From positions 186,001-250,000 of the forward strand of contig NZ_JAUFPR010000003.1 in the NCBI RefSeq assembly GCF_030409325.1: a DNA stretch of 64,000 bases, written 5' to 3'. Positions 25,250 through 32,749 of this stretch are shown in pieces. Below the pieces are notes generated by a model, which made no database searches, was not told the origin of the DNA, and saw nothing but the letters and a program-made list of their open reading frames with translations. The position numbers and the translations under genes are program-made. The first letter of the stretch is position 1. Each line of letters begins with the position of its first letter. The stretch comes from Mucilaginibacter aquaedulcis (GTDB lineage Bacteria > Bacteroidota > Bacteroidia > Sphingobacteriales > Sphingobacteriaceae).

Positions 25250-25353
25250 GTTTGTGGTTCATAGATCATTGTTCATGGTCTAATCCTCACAAGTTCTTTT
25301 TCCTTTTAATTGTTAGGAGCAACGGCATTTTTATGAACCATCAACTATGAACT
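25250..25353. repeat. Heptad palindromic array between prs and rplY
   Basis: Left-arm units start at 25250, 25257, 25264, 25271 and 25278 (type GTTCATn). Right-arm units start at 25333, 25340 and 25347 (types ATGAACC, ATCAACT). The arms are inverted complements in the same 7-bp register around a 48-base centre. Confidence 0.8.
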
Positions 25354-25366
25354 AAAGGCCCCTATC

Positions 25367-26311
25367 TTAATCTATCTTAAACAACTGGCTTATTGAGCCA
25401 TGTTCGTTTACATTGCCTATGGCTTTTGCAAACAGCTCGGCAGTTGAAAGTACTCTAATTTTTGAGCTCTGGTGTTTCAATGGTATGGTATCTGTCACTA
25501 TCAGCTCGGCCAGGGCAGAGTTTTCGATAGTTTCATAAGCCTTACCTGATAAAACCGGGTGTGTACAAACCGCGCGAACACTACGTGCACCACGCTCCAT
25601 AATTAAACCGGCCGCTTTAGCCAAAGTGCCTGCCGTATCACATATATCATCAATCAGTACAATATCCTGATCGGTAACATCGCCAATAAGCGTCATTGAC
25701 TCAATTTCATTGGCGCGTTTGCGGCGTTTATCGCAAATAACCACTTCGGCGTTAAAAAACTTGGCGAAGCTGCGTGCCCTGTATGAGCCACCCATATCCG
25801 GCGAAGCAATGGTTAAGTTCTCAAGACCCAGGCTTTTGATATAAGGTACAAAAATGATAGATGCATCCAGGTGATCAACCGGTATATCAAAAAAGCCCTG
25901 TATCTGCGCTGCGTGCAGGTCCATGGTCATGATACGGTTAATACCTGCTGCAACCAGCAAATTGGCAACCAGCTTAGCACTAATGGCAACGCGTGGTTTA
26001 TCTTTCCTGTCCTGACGGGCCAATCCAAAATAAGGGATAACGGCACTTACGTAGTGTGATGATGCACGGCGGGCGGCATCAATCATCATTAGTAATTCCA
26101 TCAGGTTATCAGTAGGCTGGTGAGTGCTTTGAATCAGGAACACATCGCATCCCCTTACAGATTCATTAAAGTGCGGCTGAAATTCGCCATCACTAAAACG
26201 GGAGAGTACCACATCACCCAGGTCCCGGCCATAAGCATCAGCAATTTTTTTGGCGAGCTCCTTAGAGCCTGATCCTGCAAATAACTTAACGGGATTAAAT
26301 TGTAATGGCAT
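25367..26311 (-). CDS. prs: Ribose-phosphate pyrophosphokinase
   Basis: Makes PRPP from ribose-5-phosphate and ATP for nucleotide, histidine and tryptophan synthesis. The 314-residue protein matches class I PRPP synthetases: KLFAGSGSKELAKKIA at the N-terminus, the FSDGEFQPHFNESVRG region, the flexible-loop and ATP-binding segment YFGLARQDRKDKPRVAISAK, the PRPP-binding VLIDDICDTAGTL, and the late C-terminal ITTD-like segment. It heads the prs-rplY-pth group. Heptad palindromic repeats lie on both sides of it. Confidence 0.96.
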   Translation of the reverse strand: MPLQFNPVKLFAGSGSKELAKKIADAYGRDLGDVVLSRFSDGEFQPHFNESVRGCDVFLIQSTHQPTDNLMELLMMIDAARRASSHYVSAVIPYFGLARQDRKDKPRVAISAKLVANLLVAAGINRIMTMDLHAAQIQGFFDIPVDHLDASIIFVPYIKSLGLENLTIASPDMGGSYRARSFAKFFNAEVVICDKRRKRANEIESMTLIGDVTDQDIVLIDDICDTAGTLAKAAGLIMERGARSVRAVCTHPVLSGKAYETIENSALAELIVTDTIPLKHQSSKIRVLSTAELFAKAIGNVNEHGSISQLFKID

Positions 26312-26317
26312 TTTTTT

Positions 26318-26465
26318 ATTTGGGATTTGGGATTCCGGATTTCGGATTTTTAATCATCACGAGTCCGAATCTTGAAACGTAAAGCCTATATAAAAAAACA
26401 ATTTCGGATTTCGACCTTTAAACCGGATTAAATCCGAAATTCAAAATCCGTAATCCGAAATTGAA
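26318..26465. repeat. Heptad palindromic array between tRNA-Gln and prs
   Basis: Left-arm units start at 26318, 26325, 26332, 26339, 26346 and 26353 (types ATTTGGG, ATTTCGG). Right-arm units start at 26431, 26438, 26445, 26452 and 26459 (types AATCCGA, AATCCGT). Two further left-type units start at 26401 and 26408. The right arm ends 3 bases from the 3' end of tRNA-Gln. The remainder of the 26312-26753 gap, beyond the tRNA, holds only AT-rich sequence. Confidence 0.85.
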
Positions 26466-26468
26466 ATG

Positions 26469-26539
26469 TTGCCCGACCAGGATTCGAACCTAGACAAACG
26501 GTACCAAAAACCGTCGTACTACCATTATACTATCAGGCA
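26469..26539 (-). tRNA. tRNA-Gln (anticodon TTG)
   Basis: A 71-base cloverleaf. The acceptor stem TGCCTGA pairs with TCGGGCA (one G-T pair), the T arm has GGTTCGAATCC, and the anticodon stem ACGGT/ACCGT encloses a 7-base loop with TTG, reading CAA/CAG codons for glutamine. CCA is not encoded. The discriminator base is A. Confidence 0.95.
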
Positions 26540-26753
26540 ATCTCCTTTGGTTTGTTATTTACTCCCCGAAAAGGAATGCAAATATAGGAGGATTTTTTTA
26601 ACTCCAAAAAGAATTTTAAAAAAGTATTTTTAATCGGCTCCCAACACCAAAAAAGGGCCTAAAAGTGTTATTAAGGTACTTTTGGTTTCTTCATCATAAT
26701 ACTTTTATTAATTTCGGGCTGCATTAAACCTTTTTTTATCGTAATATTCAGAC

Positions 26754-29700
26754 ATGAACTACAGTAAGATCAACAATATATTTGGCTGGGTAGCCTTTAT
26801 CATTGCTTCGTTAACGTATATTTTAACCTTAGAGCCGTCCTCAAGCTTTTGGGATTGTGGCGAGTTTATTGCCTGTATCTACCGTTTGCAGGTGGCCCAC
26901 CAGCCGGGCGCACCATTGTTCACCATTATTGGTAAAGTTTTTACTCTGCTATCAATGGGCGATGTTACCAAGGTGGCCTACTGGGCCAATATGGCATCGG
27001 CACTGGCCAGCGGCGCTACCATCATGTTCCTGTTCTGGACTATTACCGCACTTGCTAAAAAGTTAATAGTTAAAAAAGGTGAAGACATAAGCCCTGCAAA
27101 TCTGATCCTGATCATTGGCTCGGGCCTGGTAGGTGCTTTGGCTTATGCTTACTCAGATACCTTCTGGTTTTCGGCAGTGGAGTCGGAAGTTTACGCGCAA
27201 TCATCATTATGTACAGCCATTGTATTTTGGGCCATATTAAAATGGGATGCCCACGCAGATGAGCAGCATGCCGATAAATGGATCGTATTTATAGCCTATG
27301 TAATGGGTCTTTCTATAGGTATCCACTTGTTAAACCTGCTGGTTATACCAGCCATTGCGCTGGTAATTTATTTCCGCAGGGCTAAAAACATCACTACTAA
27401 AGGTACTTTCTGGGCATTCTTCGCGGGTGTTGTAGCTGTGGCCTTTGTACTGTGGGGTGTTATCCAGTTCACCGTTAAAGGTGCTGCCTTTTCCGATCTG
27501 CTTTTTGTGAATACCCTGGGTATGGGCTTTGGCAGCGGGGCAATCATGTTTTTTGTATTGCTGATTGCCACCATAGTTTCGGGCATATATTATACCATTA
27601 AACCATTAAAACCTGTAATTATAGTATGTGCAGTATGCTTTATATTGGTATTGGGCATTAGCGCCGGTATTATTGGTGTGGTAGTTGGTATTGGTGTACT
27701 GGCCTTACTGGAGTATGTAGTAAAGATTCGCGAAAGGCGTTTTGCATTAAATACCTTTTTAATTTGCCTGCTGTTTATATTGTTTGGTTACAGCTCGTTT
27801 GTAATGATCGTGGTAAGGGCAAAAGCAAACCCTAACCTTAATAACAGCGATCCTGAAAATGCCTTCGCGCTTAACAGCTACCTGAATCGTGATCAGTATG
27901 GCGATACTCCTTTATTATATGGTCAGTTCTTTGACTCTACCCCTACCGAGCAAACTGAAGGAGCCAACATTTACCGTCGCGGCGAAACCAAGTATGAAAT
28001 TGCAGGTAAAAAACTTACAACCGTTTATGACCGCAATACCCCTTTTCCGCGTATGTTTAGCGATAAGGCCGGTCACCCCGAATTTTACCGTTCATGGAGC
28101 CATTTGGCCGAAGGTGAAAAACCAACCTTTGCCACTAACCTGGGCTTTTTTGGCAGCTGGCAGGTTAACCAGATGTATACCCGTTACTTTTTATGGAACT
28201 TTGTTGGCCGTACTAATGATTTGGATGGCCAAACCAGCAACAGCGGCATTGATGGTAACTGGATAAGCGGACTGAACTTTAAAAAGCCTCTGCCTTACTC
28301 GGTAACCGAAAGCAAAAGCTATAACCGTTTATTCTTTTTACCACTTATAATTGGTCTGATAGGCTTATTCTTCCATTTTTGGCGCGATCAAAAGAACGCC
28401 GGTGTTGTGGCCGTGCTGTTTTTCTTTACCGGTTTGGCCATTGTGCTATACCTGAATCAGGACCCTCTGCAACCACGCGAGCGTGATTATGCATATGCCG
28501 GTTCGTTTTATGCCTTTGCTATTTGGATAGGTTTGGGCGTGCTGGGCATTGCCGATTTCCTGAGCAAAAAAGTGAATGCCAGAACAAGCGCCGTTATAGC
28601 TACTGTAGTTTGCTTACTGGCAGCCCCTGTATTAATGGCTAACCAGGAATGGGACGATCATGACCGCTCAACCAAGCTTACGCCGCATGATATGGCTTAT
28701 AACTACCTTAACTCCTGCGCGCCGAATGCTATCCTGTTCACATATGGCGATAACGATACCTACCCGCTTTGGTACATCCAGGAGGTGGAGAATGTACGCC
28801 CCGATGTGCGTATTGTTAACTTAAGCTTACTGGGTACAGATTGGTACATCCGCGGTATGAAAAATAAAATGAATCAATCGGAGCCGCTGCCTATCAGCAT
28901 GCCTAATGATAAGTTTAAACCGGGGGTGCGTGATGTTATTTACTATAACGATCAGAAAGTTGCCGGCCACGTGGAGCTGAAAGAGGTTTTTGACTTCATG
29001 ACCTCTGACGATAAAGCCGCAATGGTTGAATATAATAATGGTGATGTTACCAATTACCTGCCTACTAAAAACTTTAAAATAACCGTCAACCCCGATGAAG
29101 TGGTGCAAACCGGCACAGTTCCGGCGGCACAAAAAGATAAGATAACCACCGAAATGGACTGGACATTTGGCGGTCGTTATGTTACCAAGGATGTGCTGGC
29201 CATGATGGATATCCTATCGCACAATAACTGGAAACGCCCAATTTATTTTTCGGTAACGGTACCTAATGATAACATGATAGGCCTTGATAAATTTTTGTAC
29301 AACGAGGGCTTCGCATATCGTTTAATGCCACTGAAGCCTGATACAGCTGCAAGTCCGCTGGAAACGAGCAACACGCCGGTGATGTATCAAAACATGATGA
29401 CCAAGTTTAAATGGGGAAACATGAAAAACGCCCGCTATCTGGATCATGAATCCATGACCATGTTTTATCCGCTCATCAGCAGGCTTTATTCCAACCTGGC
29501 CGATAACCTAACCAAAGAAGGCCATACTGATCAGGCCAAAAACGTGCTGGCAAAATATGATGAGGTAATGCCGGGCATCATCAACTCAACCGAAGTTGCA
29601 GTACGTAAATACTACATGATTGAAAGCGCCTACCGCCTGGGCGATATTGCCCTTGCCAATAAACTATCAAACCAGGTTGATGATTATGTAACCAACTCGC

Positions 29701-29891
29701 TTGATTACAACTATGAACTACTAAAAAATGGTGAAACCAGCGTTGAGAACCGCGATATACAATATTCCATGTCGATACTGAGCGGTTTGGTTGGCTTTAC
29801 TAAAGACTTCAAACAACCTGCATTAAATGCCAAATTCAGCAATCAGCTGAAAGGCTACGAAAGCAAATTTGGAGCTGCGCCAAGGCAATAA
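26754..29891 (+). CDS. DUF2723 / GT117-family integral membrane glycosyltransferase
   Basis: A 1045-residue protein. The N-terminal half has about 12 membrane segments and begins with the DUF2723 hallmark YILTLEPSSSFWDCGEFIA, which holds the acidic D-x-x-E of PMT-like (GT-C) enzymes, then HQPGAPLF. After about residue 640 a soluble C-terminal domain follows (PNAILFTYGDNDTYPLWYIQE). Such proteins are assigned to glycosyltransferase family 117 and are thought to transfer sugars onto proteins or lipids at the periplasmic face in Bacteroidota; acceptor and donor are inferred, not shown. It is a single-gene unit with a strong terminator. Confidence 0.8.
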   Translation: MNYSKINNIFGWVAFIIASLTYILTLEPSSSFWDCGEFIACIYRLQVAHQPGAPLFTIIGKVFTLLSMGDVTKVAYWANMASALASGATIMFLFWTITALAKKLIVKKGEDISPANLILIIGSGLVGALAYAYSDTFWFSAVESEVYAQSSLCTAIVFWAILKWDAHADEQHADKWIVFIAYVMGLSIGIHLLNLLVIPAIALVIYFRRAKNITTKGTFWAFFAGVVAVAFVLWGVIQFTVKGAAFSDLLFVNTLGMGFGSGAIMFFVLLIATIVSGIYYTIKPLKPVIIVCAVCFILVLGISAGIIGVVVGIGVLALLEYVVKIRERRFALNTFLICLLFILFGYSSFVMIVVRAKANPNLNNSDPENAFALNSYLNRDQYGDTPLLYGQFFDSTPTEQTEGANIYRRGETKYEIAGKKLTTVYDRNTPFPRMFSDKAGHPEFYRSWSHLAEGEKPTFATNLGFFGSWQVNQMYTRYFLWNFVGRTNDLDGQTSNSGIDGNWISGLNFKKPLPYSVTESKSYNRLFFLPLIIGLIGLFFHFWRDQKNAGVVAVLFFFTGLAIVLYLNQDPLQPRERDYAYAGSFYAFAIWIGLGVLGIADFLSKKVNARTSAVIATVVCLLAAPVLMANQEWDDHDRSTKLTPHDMAYNYLNSCAPNAILFTYGDNDTYPLWYIQEVENVRPDVRIVNLSLLGTDWYIRGMKNKMNQSEPLPISMPNDKFKPGVRDVIYYNDQKVAGHVELKEVFDFMTSDDKAAMVEYNNGDVTNYLPTKNFKITVNPDEVVQTGTVPAAQKDKITTEMDWTFGGRYVTKDVLAMMDILSHNNWKRPIYFSVTVPNDNMIGLDKFLYNEGFAYRLMPLKPDTAASPLETSNTPVMYQNMMTKFKWGNMKNARYLDHESMTMFYPLISRLYSNLADNLTKEGHTDQAKNVLAKYDEVMPGIINSTEVAVRKYYMIESAYRLGDIALANKLSNQVDDYVTNSLDYNYELLKNGETSVENRDIQYSMSILSGLVGFTKDFKQPALNAKFSNQLKGYESKFGAAPRQ

Positions 29892-29910
29892 GCATTAATT
29901 ATAAAATAAA

Positions 29911-29944
29911 AAGGGAGGGCTTTATAAGAGTCCTCCCTTTTTTG
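29911..29944 (+). terminator. Terminator of the GT117-like gene
   Basis: An 8-bp perfect stem AAGGGAGG / CCTCCCTT with a 13-base loop (further closed by GCTTTATAAG-type pairing) is followed by TTTTT. Confidence 0.85.
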
Positions 29945-30102
29945 TTAGCGGGTTTGGATTTTTTCTGATATAACTTTTCATGAAGTGTGCTTTCCGGAGT
30001 ACCAGCACATCTTATGGAGAAACGAAGCAATGACGCGTGTTTTATCACTTGGTATCATTCAGGGAGTGATAACTGGGTGAGTCTACCTCTTCCTAAAAAA
30101 CG

Positions 30103-30110
30103 TATCTTTG
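30103..30110 (+). promoter_or_regulatory. Putative -7 promoter box of the thioesterase gene
   Basis: TATCTTTG is a perfect TAnnTTTG match, 17 bases before the thioesterase start codon. No TTTG was found at the -33 distance. It implies a very short 5' leader. Confidence 0.45.
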
Positions 30111-30127
30111 CATAAAAGAAACCATAT

Positions 30128-30667
30128 ATGACAGGAAAAGCGCCCAAAGAATCATACACCATCATGAACGAACTGGTATTACCCAATGATACCAACACCT
30201 TAAACAACTTGATGGGTGGGCGCCTGCTGCACTGGATGGATATAGCCGCGGCCATATCCGCGCAAAAACATTGCAACCGTATTGTGGTAACAGCTTCGGT
30301 GGATAACGTATCATTCCAGTCACCGATTAAACTGGGTGATGTGATCAGTATAGAAGCTAAGGTTACCCGTGCATTCACCACCTCGGTTGAGGTACGTATG
30401 GATGTATGGGCACAGAATATACCATCGGGCACCAAAGTAAAAAGTAACGAGGCTTATTACACCTTTGTAGCACTTGACGGCGATGGCAAAAAAACAACCG
30501 TACCTGCCCTGATCCCTGAAACCGATGATGAAATAGCCCTTTTTGAAGGAGCGCTGCGCCGCCGCCAGCTAAGGCTCATTTTGGGTGGCAAAATGCTGCC
30601 TAATGATGCTACAGAGCTAAAAGCACTCTTTTTTGGCGAACAGCTTCCGCTAAACCTGCGCGATTAA
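30128..30667 (+). CDS. Acyl-CoA thioesterase, hotdog fold
   Basis: A 179-residue hotdog-fold enzyme of the YciA/BACH group. It has the typical opening YTIMNELVLPNDTNTLNNLMGGRLLHWMD, with the catalytic Asp/Asn region, then VVTASVDNVSFQSPIKLGDVI and SVEVRMDVWAQN. It should hydrolyse acyl-CoA to free acid and CoA in the cytoplasm. The C-terminal about 40 residues (RRRQLRLILGG) extend beyond the core and may help oligomerise. The next gene is 79 bases downstream on the same strand. Confidence 0.9.
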   Translation: MTGKAPKESYTIMNELVLPNDTNTLNNLMGGRLLHWMDIAAAISAQKHCNRIVVTASVDNVSFQSPIKLGDVISIEAKVTRAFTTSVEVRMDVWAQNIPSGTKVKSNEAYYTFVALDGDGKKTTVPALIPETDDEIALFEGALRRRQLRLILGGKMLPNDATELKALFFGEQLPLNLRD

Positions 30668-30746
30668 TTATTGCAGTAACAAAAAAGTATTTGCATGCTC
30701 TAAATAGTGATGATACGTTGTATCACGGCTTTTAAATTTTATTGCC

Positions 30747-30950
30747 ATGAGATACTTTTTATGTTTTTTACTGCCTCCGCTGGCTATATTAACCACTGGC
30801 AGAATTGGCGCATTTATTCTGAATATATTGTTAACTCTCTGTTTCTGGATTCCGGGGGTTATACACGCTATACTGGTAACCAACGATTACTACGACGCTA
30901 AAAGGCACCGCCAACTGATGCGTGCGACCCGCCGGGCAGGACGTTGGTAA
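30747..30950 (+). CDS. YqaE/Pmp3-family small membrane peptide
   Basis: A 67-residue protein with two hydrophobic segments (FLCFLLPPLAILTTGRIGAFILNILLTLCFWIPGVIHA spans about 5-42) and a basic tail. This is the Pmp3/YqaE fold, a hydrophobic peptide linked to membrane potential and salt or cold stress in other organisms. Its role in bacteria is poorly defined. It stands just before the potassium-transport locus, though this may be chance. Confidence 0.85.
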   Translation: MRYFLCFLLPPLAILTTGRIGAFILNILLTLCFWIPGVIHAILVTNDYYDAKRHRQLMRATRRAGRW

Positions 30951-31030
30951 AACCCTGTTGTTCATAAAATCATCAACGAAATCATCGTGATCACCATAAT
31001 CAACGGTCAAAATTTGTCATATTTGCTGTG

Positions 31031-32377
31031 ATGCAAAAAGGCAAACTGTTAATTATCGACGACGAGGAACGGCTGCGAAACCTGCTGGCGCGTATCCTGC
31101 AACTGGAAGGACACGAAGTAATTACCGCGGCAAACGCTAAAGAAGGGTTACGCAAATTACAACAGGAACAGATACAGGTGGTACTGAGCGATGTTAAACT
31201 GCCCGATATTGATGGCATAACCCTTTCCGAAACCATTAAAAAAACATACCCTGCTTCCGAAATCATAGTGCTTACCGCCTACGGTACCATTAATGATGGC
31301 GTAAAGGCCATAAAAGCAGGTGCCTTTGATTATATAACCAAAGGCGATGATAACGAAAAGATAATCCCCCTGGTGAGCAAGGCCATGGATAAGGCCCTGC
31401 TACAGCAAACGGTAATTGAGCTGCAAAGCAAGCTTAATGATAAATTTGGCTTCGACAGACTCATCGGCAAATCGACAGCGATAAGTGATGTGATCAAACT
31501 GGCCCAAAAGGTGGCCCTTACTGATACCACTGTTTTACTACTGGGCGAAACCGGCACAGGCAAAGAGATTTTTGCCGAAGCTATTCACCAGGCCAGCAAG
31601 CGCAGCGCTAAATCATTTGTGGCGGTAAATTGCAGTGCTTTTACTAAGGAACTATTGGAGAGCGAGCTGTTTGGTCATAAAGCCGGTTCATTTACCGGGG
31701 CACTGAAAGATAAGAAGGGATTGTTTGAGGAAGCTAATGGCGGCACCATATTTTTAGATGAAATTGGTGAGCTTGACCATGATCTGCAAGCCAAATTACT
31801 CCGTGTGCTGGAATCGCAGCAGTTTTTAAAAATAGGCGATACCAAACCTACCCAAGTTAATGTGCGCATACTGGCTGCCACCAACCGTAACCTGCAAACA
31901 GAAATAACCGAAGGCAATTTCCGGTCAGATCTGTTTTACCGCTTATCGGTTTTCCAGATCACGCTGCCCGCCCTGCGCGAGCGTAAAAAAGACATCAAGC
32001 TACTGGCCGAATATTTTATGCAGTACTTTGCCCTGAAGGTTAAAAAACAGATCAATAAACTAAGCGATGAATTTGTTGATAAACTGGAAGCCTACAGTTG
32101 GCCCGGCAATATCCGCGAGCTAAAAAACATCATTGAACGCGCGGTTATCCTTACCGATAATAATATCCTGGATGAAAGCCTGCTGCCTTATGAAATTCAG
32201 CAGCAACAGGTAAAATCAGGCAGCCCGCTATCGGCATTTGATCTTTCATCGGTAGAAAAACTGCATATACAGCGTGTACTGAACCATACCCACGGCAACC
32301 GCGCCGAAGCAGCTCATTTGCTAAACATAGGCGTAGCTACGCTTTATCGTAAACTTAAAGAGTATGGGTTAGAGTAA
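31031..32377 (+). CDS. Sigma-54-dependent response regulator (NtrC type)
   Basis: A 448-residue activator. The receiver domain has phospho-acceptor Asp54 in VLSDVKLPDIDG. The central AAA+ domain (about 145-385) has Walker A GETGTGKE, the sigma-54 contact loop GSFTGA in place of the usual GAFTGA, and GGTIFLDEIGELDHDLQAKLLRVLE. A Fis-like helix-turn-helix ends the protein (NRAEAAHLLNIGVATLYRKLKEYG). The ATG at 31031 is preferred to a GTG one codon upstream. It lies just before kdp on the same strand. kdp is normally controlled by KdpE, an OmpR-type regulator, so this partner is unusual. Confidence 0.93.
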   Translation: MQKGKLLIIDDEERLRNLLARILQLEGHEVITAANAKEGLRKLQQEQIQVVLSDVKLPDIDGITLSETIKKTYPASEIIVLTAYGTINDGVKAIKAGAFDYITKGDDNEKIIPLVSKAMDKALLQQTVIELQSKLNDKFGFDRLIGKSTAISDVIKLAQKVALTDTTVLLLGETGTGKEIFAEAIHQASKRSAKSFVAVNCSAFTKELLESELFGHKAGSFTGALKDKKGLFEEANGGTIFLDEIGELDHDLQAKLLRVLESQQFLKIGDTKPTQVNVRILAATNRNLQTEITEGNFRSDLFYRLSVFQITLPALRERKKDIKLLAEYFMQYFALKVKKQINKLSDEFVDKLEAYSWPGNIRELKNIIERAVILTDNNILDESLLPYEIQQQQVKSGSPLSAFDLSSVEKLHIQRVLNHTHGNRAEAAHLLNIGVATLYRKLKEYGLE

Positions 32378-32408
32378 AACAATATTTTCACAACTACCCA
32401 ATTCCCAC

Positions 32409-32440
32409 TTTGATAACCGTTTATCATTTTGATAGACTTA
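32409..32440 (+). promoter_or_regulatory. Palindrome and weak promoter before kdp
   Basis: TGATAA-CCGT-TTATCA (32411-32426) has perfect 6-bp arms and a third partial half TGATAG at 32430. TTTG at 32409, then 20 bases, then TAGACTTA (32433-32440) resembles a weak primary-sigma promoter. No -24/-12 sigma-54 element with GG-N10-GC was found, though the nearby regulator is sigma-54 dependent. The role is inferred. Confidence 0.35.
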
Positions 32441-32472
32441 TTAAGGCTTGAAAATTCCTGGCAATTACATAA

Positions 32473-32513
32473 AAACCTATTAATCGGCTGTATTAAAGCC
32501 TTTTAATAGGTTT
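32473..32513 (+). promoter_or_regulatory. Hairpin in the kdp leader
   Basis: A perfect 11-bp stem AAACCTATTAA / TTAATAGGTTT encloses a smaller GGCT/AGCC pairing. It lies 50 bases before the first small membrane ORF. The T-run after it is broken (CGTTATTTTA), so it could be the terminator of the response regulator gene or a regulatory leader of kdp. Confidence 0.5.
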
Positions 32514-32562
32514 CGTTATTTTATGGCATCTGCTTGGTAAAGCACCAGTAAAAACTAATACT

Positions 32563-32655
32563 ATGGATGTTTTACAAGTTGTTATTTATGTAGTGGCCTT
32601 CATAGCCATCTTCTGGCTCTTTTTTAAATCAGTTAGTTACTTCGAAAAAATCTAA
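32563..32655 (+). CDS. 30-residue single-span membrane peptide upstream of kdpF
   Basis: An open frame of 30 codons with a hydrophobic core VVIYVVAFIAIFWLFF and a polar C-terminus (KSVSYFEKI). Its stop is 5 bases before the kdpF start, and it shares the kdp transcript by position. No family is recognised. It is not KdpF itself, since that reads immediately after, but it could be a second accessory peptide of the Kdp complex. Support is position, size and a single membrane span; expression is not shown. Confidence 0.5.
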   Translation: MDVLQVVIYVVAFIAIFWLFFKSVSYFEKI

Positions 32656-32660
32656 TCACC

Positions 32661-32738
32661 ATGATCGCATTATTCATTGTGGCCATAGCCGTGTTCATAT
32701 ACATGGTGTACGTGCTGCTTAAACCCGAAAAATTTTAA
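32661..32738 (+). CDS. kdpF: KdpF, small subunit of the potassium pump
   Basis: A 25-residue peptide with one membrane span (ALFIVAIAVFIYMVYVLL) and the C-terminal KPEKF ending that resembles other KdpF peptides. KdpF stabilises the KdpFABC complex in the inner membrane. It starts 5 bases after the upstream peptide and ends 11 bases before kdpA, so it belongs to the kdp operon. It is too short for length-based gene finders. Confidence 0.8.
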   Translation: MIALFIVAIAVFIYMVYVLLKPEKF

Positions 32739-32749
32739 TTATATAACCC

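Noticed and set aside
31031-32377. Naming the response regulator kdpE
   Set aside because: It has a sigma-54 AAA+ domain and Fis-type DNA-binding end; KdpE is OmpR-type. The functional link to kdp is by position only.
32380-32560. Sigma-54 -24/-12 promoter before kdp
   Set aside because: No GG and GC pair with the required 10-base spacing was found; the closest match (TGGCATCTGCTTGG) has the wrong spacing.
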